Assembly (NCBI GenBank): GCA_905236495.1
Contig: CAJOPV010000034.1
Span: forward strand, 1-26,720
DNA: 26,720 bases
Direction: 5' to 3'
From: an uncultured Christensenellaceae bacterium
Lineage (GTDB): Bacteria > Bacillota > Clostridia > Christensenellales > Aristaeellaceae
Every line of letters begins with the position of its first letter. Positions within the stretch are counted from its first letter, which is position 1. A program made the position numbers and the translations under genes. Positions 21,053 through 26,720 of the stretch are shown here, piece by piece. Below the pieces are notes generated by a model. It had not been told where the DNA came from, did not search any database, and was given only the letters and a program-made list of their open reading frames with translations.

Positions 21053-21082
21053 AATATACCACATATTCCCCTCTCCCGGCAA
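21053..21082 (-). promoter_or_regulatory. SigA promoter of the deacetylase gene
   Basis: Minus strand TTGCCG (21077-21082), 18-nt spacer, TATATT (21053-21058) preceded by TGG. The gene starts at 21031 after a GGAGG site. Confidence 0.7.
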
Positions 21083-21263
21083 GCGCCCGCCGGGAAGTGT
21101 TACATTTCACTCTTCATTTTGGAATTGATTAGCAATACTGGTCCGTTTTGCGGCAGGTAAAATGAAATCGGAGGCGAAGAAGCTATGATCGGAAATTTTA
21201 CATGAAAAAGGAGGATGGATCAGGAAGCCCGCGCTCTGATTCGCTTGATCGAAACAAATTAAA

Positions 21264-21305
21264 AAAAAGGCTTTCCTAATCTTACAGCGACAGGAAAGCC
21301 TTTTT
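21264..21305 (-). terminator. dnaN terminator (bidirectional)
   Basis: A 14-bp stem (21264-21277 with 21292-21305) is followed on the minus strand by eight T. It lies directly after the dnaN stop at 21310. The plus-strand reading also ends in TTTTT-C-TTTTT. Confidence 0.9.
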
Positions 21306-21309
21306 CTTT

Positions 21310-22431
21310 TTATCTGTTAAATATTCTCACCGGCAGCACCAGGAAGGTGAAATCCTCGCCTTCCACGGGCTTCATCATGCAGGGGGATACGTTGCTGTTG
21401 AAGCACATGCGGATGCGCTCGTCGCCGATGTTATGGATGATATCGGTAAGATACCGGGAATTGAAGGCGATCGCCAGCTCATTTCCCTCAAAGCCGATAT
21501 CCAACTCTTCATGCACGTCGCCGCGCTCGGCGTTGGCGGTCATTTCCATGCGGCCCTCCGGCAGCAGCTTCAGATAGATCAGGTTGTTTTTCCCTTCCCG
21601 GGCCATCAGGGAGCAGCGGTCGATGGCGTCGGAGAACAGATCTCTTTCCACCATCACCTCCGTGGTCCAGGTGGCGGGCAGGATCTTCTGATAATCGATG
21701 AATTCGCCGGTGAGCAGCGTGGCATACACCTTGACAGAACCGAATTCGTACATGATATGGGAGGACGTGAATACGATCCGGGCCTTATCCTCGCTGTCCG
21801 GCAGCATTTTGCTGACCTCGCCCAATATCTTTCCCGGCGCCACGGCGTGGATATGATCCCTGTTTCCCGTGATCTCGTTTTCCGCCGCGATCCGCTGCAG
21901 CGCCAGCCGGAACCCGTCCAGCCCCACCAGCAGCGTTTCTTTTTCATAGACCTCCATCAGGATGCCCGTCAGGATCTTTCGGCTTTCATCGGTGGAAACG
22001 GCGAAGAGCACCTTGCTCACCGCGTCCCGGAGCCGCTTGCAGGGCAGCGTCACCGTATGATCTCCCGTCACGTCCCGAATCTCCGGGAAATCCTCCGCCG
22101 CCATACAGGCGATGGAGGTATTGCTGCCCCTGCTCTTGATCTGGGCACGCATCCGTTCATCCACCCGCACTTCCACTTCCCCGGCGGGCTGCTTGCGCAT
22201 CATTTCGGCGAACAGCCGGGCGGGAAGCAGGGCGCAGCCATCCTCCTCCACCAGGGCGCTGACCTGGGCCTTGATGCTCATTTCCCCGTCGGTGCAGGTG
22301 AGCTGCAGCCCGTCGTCCGTGGTTTCGATCAGCACGCCGTCGTAGGCCTGCTTTACGGGCCGGGGGCTGATAGCCCGGGTCACCATGCCCAGGCCGTAAT
22401 TGATTTCATCCGTCTGTACTCGAAAAAGCAT
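21310..22431 (-). CDS. dnaN: DNA polymerase III beta sliding clamp
   Basis: This 373-residue protein encircles DNA as a dimer and tethers the polymerase. The three-domain clamp pattern is readable: LFRVQTDEINYGLGMVTRAI at the start, ICIM-type core strands with DFPEIRDV near residue 120, VLFAVSTDESRKILTGILME opening domain 2 (the usual F-A-x-S-x-D-E-x-R-x-x-L-x-G motif), LDGFRLAL, and the C-terminal PVEGEDFTFLVLPVRI that forms the partner-binding pocket (M-x-P-V/L). I start at ATG 22431, which gives the normal N-terminus; a GAGGCG site lies upstream. Immediately beyond its 5' end is the proposed origin. dnaA is not adjacent, as it would be in most bacteria, and the gene has its own terminator. 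Confidence 0.96.
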   Translation of the reverse strand: MLFRVQTDEINYGLGMVTRAISPRPVKQAYDGVLIETTDDGLQLTCTDGEMSIKAQVSALVEEDGCALLPARLFAEMMRKQPAGEVEVRVDERMRAQIKSRGSNTSIACMAAEDFPEIRDVTGDHTVTLPCKRLRDAVSKVLFAVSTDESRKILTGILMEVYEKETLLVGLDGFRLALQRIAAENEITGNRDHIHAVAPGKILGEVSKMLPDSEDKARIVFTSSHIMYEFGSVKVYATLLTGEFIDYQKILPATWTTEVMVERDLFSDAIDRCSLMAREGKNNLIYLKLLPEGRMEMTANAERGDVHEELDIGFEGNELAIAFNSRYLTDIIHNIGDERIRMCFNSNVSPCMMKPVEGEDFTFLVLPVRIFNR

Positions 22432-22480
22432 ACGATACGCCTCGCCTTCCGGGCGCCCCGCGCCCATTCATATGGTAGTA

Positions 22481-22528
22481 GAAATATATTTTTAGTAGTA
22501 GTAGTAGAGGCTGTGGAAAGGTGGAAAA
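22481..22528 (-). promoter_or_regulatory. Origin unwinding element: DnaA boxes, GC spacer, DnaA-trio array, AT-rich DUE
   Basis: Read on the minus strand: TTTTCCACC (22528-22520) overlapping CTTTCCACA (22520-22512), spacer GCCT, then CTA five times (22507-22493), then the AT-rich tract AAAATATATTTC (to 22481). The plus strand therefore carries five 3'-GAT-5' triplets, the DnaA-trio consensus 3'-[G/A]AT-5', to which DnaA is known to bind as a single-strand filament. Confidence 0.78.
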
Positions 22529-22799
22529 GCGGCGGAAAGCCGCATTCCCGCGCCCTTTTGCCCCGGGAAAACCAGGACGGATGAACAGGCAAAGATTGGG
22601 GAAAAACGAATATGCCCCCTCGCTATGCGTTTGCCTGCCAAACCGTACCCTTATATTCTCTCATATTTTCTGGAAAAAATCAAGGGGCGGGACCAAAGCG
22701 GCCCCCGGCCTCCGTTTCGGTTCCGAAAGAAAGAATATATTTTCTTTCCTTATAATCAGATATGCCCGTCCTCAAAACGGGAAAAACTGACAGCACGGG

Positions 22800-22919
22800 T
22801 TTTCCACAGTTTCCACATTTCGGTTTTCCCGCAGCCGGGGAAAGAGCAATCGCCGTCCTGCAACGGGCACAAACAGCATATGCGGAAGTTTTCCACCGTA
22901 TGACCCGATCTTATCCACA
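22800..22919 (+). promoter_or_regulatory. Cluster of four DnaA-box-like sites
   Basis: All are on the plus strand: TTTTCCACA (22800-22808), GTTTCCACA (22809-22817), TTTTCCACC (22889-22897) and TTATCCACA (22911-22919). The last is an exact high-affinity box; the others differ from TTATNCACA by one to three bases. The AI-2E promoter begins 37 nt beyond the last box. Confidence 0.8.
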
Positions 22920-22955
22920 AATTTCAAATCTTCATAGACGAATAGGCGGGGAATA

Positions 22956-22964
22956 TGCTATAAT
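22956..22964 (+). promoter_or_regulatory. Extended -10 promoter of the AI-2E transporter gene
   Basis: TGC directly before a perfect TATAAT (22959-22964), with no recognisable -35. It lies close to the DnaA box at 22911-22919, so DnaA binding could affect it. Confidence 0.6.
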
Positions 22965-23013
22965 GAAGCGGCGATGCAAAAAAATAAGGAAGATCAGAAG
23001 GAAGGTGAGCGCG

Positions 23014-24180
23014 TTGACAGGCGAAGAAGACAGGGATTCTTCCCTTCGCAAATGGTTTGGGGAGCGCAAGCCCGTGCGGCTGATGCTGTTGGCGGCGCTT
23101 TTGACCCTGGGCGTGATCCACGTGCAATTTTTGATCCAGGCCGTGATCTTCCTGTGGAGGCTGGCCTGGCCCCTGATCATGGGCGGCATCATCGCCTACA
23201 TCCTGGAAATCGTCATCAAGCGGCTGGAAAAGGTGTTTTTTCCCCGCACGAAGAAGAATTGGCTGATCCGCAGCCGCCGCAGCATCTGCATTTTCCTTTC
23301 GACGGTGCTGGTGCTGTCCGTGATCGTGCTGATCGTGTTCACGGTGATCCCCGGCCTGGGGGACGCGCTGACCCTGCTGGCAAAGGAATTGCCGGTGTAT
23401 TTCGAGGAATTGCGCCGGTGGGTGCTGGAAACCTTCAGGGACCTGCCCGCCGTGACGGATTACGTGCAGGGTATGAAGCTGGATTGGCCTTCCATCCAGG
23501 ATCGGATCGTCAACTGGGCGGTGAACGGCCTGGGCGGCGGGGGTTTGCTCAATTCTACGGTCAGCGTCATCAGCGCGGTGACGGGCCGGGTAGCCAATTT
23601 TCTGATCTCGCTGATTTTCGCCATGTTCCTTTTAGGCGGCAAGGATCGGCTGCAGCGCCAGTTCGATCGGCTGCTGAACGCGGCGTTCCGGCCCGAAAAG
23701 CGGCAGATCATCGGGCACGTGCTGGATCTTTTGAATAAAACCTTTTCCGGCTTTATCGTGGGCCAGACCATCAACGGCCTGATCCTGGGCGTGTGCACGT
23801 GGCTTGGCATGCGCATTTTCGGCATGCCCTACGCCCTGATGGTGGGCGTGCTCAGCGGCGCTACCGGGCTGATCCCCATTATCGGCGGCTATATCGGCGC
23901 GGCGCTGGGCACCTTCCTGGTATTCACTGCCAATCCGGGCATGGCGCTGTGGTTTTTGCTGTTCATCGTGGCCTTGCAAACGGTGATCGGGAACCTGCTG
24001 TATCCCAAGCTGATGGGCAATTCCGTGGGCCTGCCCAGCCTGTGGGTGCTGGCGGCGGTCAGCGTCGGCGGCGGCATCGGCGGCATCGGCGGCATGCTGG
24101 TGGCGGTGCCCCTTACCGCCGCGCTGTACGCCCTGACGAGGGAATTCGTGATCAGCCGGGAAAAAAAGAAGAAAGCGTAA
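23014..24180 (+). CDS. AI-2E family transporter (PerM/YtvI-like membrane protein)
   Basis: This is a 388-residue membrane protein with about seven to eight transmembrane segments: two near the start, one at about 90-110, a soluble region, then four to five after residue 190. Family marks are the mid-protein GQTINGLILGVCTWLGMRIFGMPYALMVGVLSGATGLIPIIGGYIGAALG and the late LLYPKLMGNSVGLPSLWVL. Members range from autoinducer-2 exporters to sodium/proton antiporters and the sporulation protein YtvI; the substrate is not readable. Start choice is uncertain. TTG 23014 follows AAGGAAGGTG with good spacing; GTG 23005 and ATG 22963 are in frame, but the latter overlaps the -10. The gene lies on the right side of the proposed origin and reads away from it. 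It ends in a terminator at 24192-24234. Confidence 0.88.
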   Translation: MTGEEDRDSSLRKWFGERKPVRLMLLAALLTLGVIHVQFLIQAVIFLWRLAWPLIMGGIIAYILEIVIKRLEKVFFPRTKKNWLIRSRRSICIFLSTVLVLSVIVLIVFTVIPGLGDALTLLAKELPVYFEELRRWVLETFRDLPAVTDYVQGMKLDWPSIQDRIVNWAVNGLGGGGLLNSTVSVISAVTGRVANFLISLIFAMFLLGGKDRLQRQFDRLLNAAFRPEKRQIIGHVLDLLNKTFSGFIVGQTINGLILGVCTWLGMRIFGMPYALMVGVLSGATGLIPIIGGYIGAALGTFLVFTANPGMALWFLLFIVALQTVIGNLLYPKLMGNSVGLPSLWVLAAVSVGGGIGGIGGMLVAVPLTAALYALTREFVISREKKKKA

Positions 24181-24191
24181 ATTATTCACAG

Positions 24192-24234
24192 GCCGTTCAT
24201 TTTTTCGGTGCAGAATAAAGTGAACGGCATTTTT
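24192..24234 (+). terminator. Rho-independent terminator after the AI-2E transporter gene
   Basis: Perfect 8-bp stem GCCGTTCA/TGAACGGC (24192-24199 with 24221-24228), 21-nt loop, then A and five T. Confidence 0.7.
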
Positions 24235-24256
24235 GTGCCGGGAAAGGAGGCTGCCC

Positions 24257-24940
24257 ATGCTTTACTTCGATTATACCATGATCCTGCTGCTCCCCGGGCT
24301 GATCCTGGGCCTGTGGGCGCAGTGGAAGGTGAAAAGCGCCTATGAAAAATACGCCAAGGTAACCACCCGCCGGGGCATCCCCGCCCAGGAGCTGGTGCGG
24401 GAATTGCTCACCCGGCAGGGCATGGCCGATATCGCCATCCAGCCCGTCAACGGAAGCCTGACCGATCATTTTGACCCGAAAACGGATACCCTGCGTCTGT
24501 CGGAAGGGGTCTATGGCTCCGCCAGCGTGTCCGCCGTGGGCATTGCGGCCCATGAGGCGGGCCACGCCCTGCAAAAAATGGAGGGCTACGGACCCCTGAA
24601 GCTGCGCACCGCCATCGTGCCGGCGGTGAATATCGGCTCCCACCTGGCCTGGCCCTTGTTCTTTGCCGGGATCCTCTTTTCCTGGGAGCCGCTGATGACC
24701 GCCGGTATCGCCGTGTTCGCCCTGGTGGTGCTCTTTTCCCTCATTACCCTGCCCGTGGAATTCGACGCCAGCCGCCGGGCGAAGCGGATGCTGGCGGACA
24801 GCGGGTATTTTGAGCAGGAGGAGCTGCAGGGGGTGTCCGCCGTGCTCAGCGCCGCCGCCATGACCTATGTGGCGTCCTTCATCAGCGCCCTGATGCAGCT
24901 GCTGCGGCTGATGCTGATTGCGCAGCGAAGGAGACGGTAG
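24257..24940 (+). CDS. YugP-like membrane zinc metallopeptidase
   Basis: This is a 227-residue protein with an N-terminal membrane segment (8-21), the zinc motif HEAGH (99-103) in IAAHEAGHALQ, and hydrophobic helices at about 122-165 and after 195. Upstream of the motif DHFDPKTDTLRLSEGVY is characteristic of the Zn_peptidase_2 (YugP) family, and the later LPVEFDASRRAK probably supplies the third zinc ligand. Proteins of this family are annotated as peptidases, but substrates are not established. ATG 24257 has AAAGGAGG 6 nt upstream. It follows the AI-2E gene in the same direction across a terminator and ends near a strong terminator at 24988-25009. Confidence 0.9.
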   Translation: MLYFDYTMILLLPGLILGLWAQWKVKSAYEKYAKVTTRRGIPAQELVRELLTRQGMADIAIQPVNGSLTDHFDPKTDTLRLSEGVYGSASVSAVGIAAHEAGHALQKMEGYGPLKLRTAIVPAVNIGSHLAWPLFFAGILFSWEPLMTAGIAVFALVVLFSLITLPVEFDASRRAKRMLADSGYFEQEELQGVSAVLSAAAMTYVASFISALMQLLRLMLIAQRRRR

Positions 24941-24983
24941 GCGCGATATTGCCGAACAGGAAAGAGGGCCTTTGCGGCAGGGT

Positions 24984-26285
24984 TTATGGGGCCGGGGAGG
25001 CCCCTTTTTCTGTCAACCGGGAAACGAGATAGATCAGGCAGCACGCCAGCGTCAATGCGTGGCCTGTCAGGGAGGCCAGGATCGCCCCTTGGATGCCCCG
25101 GGAAGGGGCCCACAGCCAGGTCAGGAGCAGGGTGACGGCGCTGCCGGGCAGGGAGGAAAAGAAGGCCTTTTTTTGCAGGCCCAGGCCGGTCATCAGGCCG
25201 GAAACCGCCTGCTGGGCCGCCATGATGACGGATAAGGGGCAGGCCAGGCGGATCAGCGGGGCAAGCTCCGGCAGGCGGTAGAGCGAATCGGCAAGGACGG
25301 GCGAAAGGGCATATAAAAGCGCGCCGCAGCCCGCCCCCGCCATCAGCGCCAGGCCCATCACCCGGATCGCCAGCCGCCTTTCGGCCCAGGGGGTTTTGCA
25401 CCGGGCCATGGCGGGCCCGCCCACCGCCGCCAGCGCCCCGGTGAGCAGCCCGGGCAGAAAGGTGAGGGGCATCACCATGCCGTTCATCATTCCCAGGCGG
25501 CTCATGGCCTCCCGATGATCCAGGCCCCCCGCCGCCAGCCGCAGAGGGATCACCAGGGCGGACAGGGAGCGCAAGCCCACGTGGGTCAGCCGGTTCGCCG
25601 TCAGGGGCAGGGACAGGCGGATGATCTGCCGCCGGAGGGCGCGATCCTCCCTGTCTTTCGGCGGCCTGGGGAATTTCCCTGCCAGGGCCCGCACGATCAA
25701 AAGCCCCGCGCTCTCCCCCAGCAGCGCGCCCAGCGCTACGCCTCCCGCCCGGCCCGCCGGGGTCAGCCGGGGGATCACCAGGGACAGGCCCGCCACCGTC
25801 AGAAGCCGCACCAGCTGCTCTCCCAGCTCGCTCAAATTGGGCGGCAGGGCCCGTCCCCGCCCGAAAAACAGCCCGTCATACACGCTGGATAAAGCGATGA
25901 GCAGGGCGCAGGGCGCGTAAAAGAGCAGGGCGGGCAGGGTGCGCGCATCCCCCAGCCAACCGGCGATCAGGGGCGAAAGCAGGAAAAACAGAAGGGAAAT
26001 CGTAAGCCCCAGCGTCCGGGCGATCCGCCGCCCGCAGCGCAGCACCCGCACCGCGTCCTCCTCCGTTTTCGCTTTTGCCGCCAGGCGGCTCACCGCCCCC
26101 GGCACCCCCGCCGCCCCCGGCGTCACCGCCAGGGCGTGGGCGGAGGAGGCCAGCTCCAGCACGCCCACCGCCTCGGCCCCCAGCAGCCTGCTTACCCACA
26201 GCCGCATGCCGAACCCGATGGCCCTCACCAGCGCGCCGGACGCCGCCGTCACAGCCGCCTGCCGCTTCAAGCTGCCTTCCCTCAT
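24984..26285 (-). CDS. SpoVB/MurJ-superfamily polysaccharide flippase
   Basis: This is a 433-residue integral membrane protein with about twelve to fourteen hydrophobic segments and few acidic residues within them. The opening LKRQAAVTAASGALVRAIGFGMRLWVSRLLGAEAVGVLELA and the later SSVYDGLFFGRGRALPPNLSELGEQLVRL fit SpoVB-type MOP flippases of Firmicutes, which are linked to spore cortex or lipid-linked sugar transport. SpoVB itself is usually about 520 residues, so this is a shorter relative with perhaps fewer helices, and I leave the symbol blank. ATG 26285 follows GGGGAGGGATGGGC; the ATG at 26291 is too close to that site. It is convergent with the YugP-like gene, whose terminator overlaps its last codons. 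Confidence 0.82.
   Translation of the reverse strand: MREGSLKRQAAVTAASGALVRAIGFGMRLWVSRLLGAEAVGVLELASSAHALAVTPGAAGVPGAVSRLAAKAKTEEDAVRVLRCGRRIARTLGLTISLLFFLLSPLIAGWLGDARTLPALLFYAPCALLIALSSVYDGLFFGRGRALPPNLSELGEQLVRLLTVAGLSLVIPRLTPAGRAGGVALGALLGESAGLLIVRALAGKFPRPPKDREDRALRRQIIRLSLPLTANRLTHVGLRSLSALVIPLRLAAGGLDHREAMSRLGMMNGMVMPLTFLPGLLTGALAAVGGPAMARCKTPWAERRLAIRVMGLALMAGAGCGALLYALSPVLADSLYRLPELAPLIRLACPLSVIMAAQQAVSGLMTGLGLQKKAFFSSLPGSAVTLLLTWLWAPSRGIQGAILASLTGHALTLACCLIYLVSRLTEKGASPAP
24988..25009 (+). terminator. Rho-independent terminator overlapping the flippase 3' end
   Basis: Stem GGGGCC/GGCCCC (24988-24993 with 24999-25004), 5-nt loop, then five T (25005-25009). It terminates the YugP-like gene while lying inside the last codons of the convergent flippase gene. 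Confidence 0.75.
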
Positions 26286-26331
26286 GCCCATCCCTCCCCG
26301 GCATTGTATGAGGGAGCGGAAAGCGGCATGC

Positions 26332-26363
26332 AAAAAAACGGCCCGATGCTTCTGCCCCGGGCC
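26332..26363 (-). terminator. Rho-independent terminator of the right-edge gene
   Basis: Minus strand: GGCCCG/CGGGCC stem (26358-26363 with 26340-26345), 12-nt loop, then G and seven T (26338-26332). Confidence 0.75.
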
Positions 26364-26383
26364 ATGGAATGATGATATCCGTT

Positions 26384-26720
26384 TTACGGCTGCCAGAGAT
26401 ACGTTTGCAGATGGATTTCCCGATCCTTGGGGTCCAGGCCCAGCACGGTGATTTTACCGGCGTCCGCGTGAACGTACTGGGCGTTCAGCTTAAGATCAGT
26501 CAAAAGCGTTTCGTTCCCCTGACCGTCAATGAAAACGAGCCGGCTGTCCGCCTGCTGCATTCCCGCCCAGCGATAGGCGTGGCAGATCACACCGCCGTCT
26601 GTGAACAGCAACGGGTCCTGATAGGGGCTGAGGCTTTCGTCAATCAGACGCTCCTGCTTCCAGGGCAGGGGGACGAGGACATCGTCCCGGAGGGCAAAGG
26701 CCCGGCGGGTTTCCTGCCAG
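26384..26720 (-). CDS. Unknown protein, C-terminal part only
   Basis: The frame is open from the window edge to a TAA at 26384-26386 and supplies the last 111 or so residues. It contains repeated short strand patterns with aromatic ends (LVFIDGQGNETLLTDLKL, ITVLGLDPKDREIHLQTYLW), suggesting a beta-rich or propeller-like fold. I do not recognise a family. It is followed by a good terminator and is co-oriented with the flippase gene. The 5' end is outside the window. Confidence 0.6.
   Translation of the reverse strand, partial: WQETRRAFALRDDVLVPLPWKQERLIDESLSPYQDPLLFTDGGVICHAYRWAGMQQADSRLVFIDGQGNETLLTDLKLNAQYVHADAGKITVLGLDPKDREIHLQTYLWQP

Larger units (their letters stand above)
22475..22919. 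other. Probable chromosomal replication origin (oriC)
   Basis: This gene-free region of about 580 nt between dnaN and the AI-2E transporter contains two groups of DnaA-box-like sites, an AT-rich tract with a TAG triplet array, and a second AT-rich patch (about 22725-22760). The order box, GC-rich spacer, triplets, AT-rich DNA, dnaN matches the unwinding region known from Bacillus-type origins. parS, recF and dnaN nearby agree. In lines counted by hand, C exceeds G left of it (7201-7260: 27 C, 16 G, in a plus-strand gene) and G exceeds C right of it (23041-23100: 22 G, 16 C), though the far right is mixed. No dnaA is present, so this rests on sequence signals. Confidence 0.82.

Noticed and set aside
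21433..22584. A 383-codon plus-strand frame opposite dnaN
   Set aside because: It lacks recognisable domains and lies over unmistakable dnaN. It also runs through the proposed DnaA-trio region.

Overview
This is a GC-rich chromosomal segment from a Firmicute, most likely an uncultured gut or rumen clostridium (Christensenellales-like is my guess; the sequence does not prove rank). The reasons are GGAGG-type ribosome binding sites with frequent GTG/TTG starts, SigA-type promoters (one exact TTGACA-17-TATAAT), a perfect 16-bp parS palindrome of the Spo0J/ParB type, sporulation-lineage families (SpoVB-like, YtvI/AI-2E, a BofC-like domain), and exported proteins with Pro/Thr/Glu-rich linkers. No tRNA, rRNA, CRISPR array, transposase or phage gene was seen.

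Layout. Positions 1-3123 (minus) hold a WG-repeat exported protein cut by the window edge, a VanY-type D,D-carboxypeptidase with a peptidoglycan-binding domain, and a BofC-like membrane-anchored protein. Positions 3215-9452 hold a HAD phosphatase, a short FtsH-type membrane protease divergent from a class A penicillin-binding protein, and a membrane acyltransferase. Positions 9639-12545 hold a small unknown protein, a nitroreductase, TadA and an exported parvulin-type foldase. Positions 12700-15103 (minus) are an apparent operon: a DUF4342 membrane protein, an OmpR-type response regulator and an ArlS-like histidine kinase. Then come topoisomerase III (minus), a DUF378 membrane protein, a repeat-rich gap containing parS, recF (plus), a PdaC-like polysaccharide deacetylase (minus) and dnaN (minus). 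A roughly 450-bp DnaA-box region lies upstream of dnaN. To its right are an AI-2E family transporter, a YugP-like zinc peptidase, a SpoVB/MurJ-superfamily flippase (minus) and a truncated unknown gene.

The strongest signal is a probable chromosome origin at about 22475-22919. It has a strand-specific array of five TAG triplets (DnaA-trio type) next to two DnaA-box-like sites and an AT-rich tract directly upstream of dnaN, a second cluster of four boxes including an exact TTATCCACA, and parS 4 kb away. No dnaA is present in the window, and recF is inverted relative to dnaN with a cell-wall deacetylase between them. This departs from the usual dnaA-dnaN-recF-gyrB order.

Functionally, the window joins replication initiation and repair (oriC, dnaN, recF, parS, topB) with cell-envelope construction (PBP, VanY, PdaC-like, SpoVB-like, foldase, FtsH-like, two-component system). 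Intergenic gaps carry several families of palindromic repeats, some shared between distant gaps.
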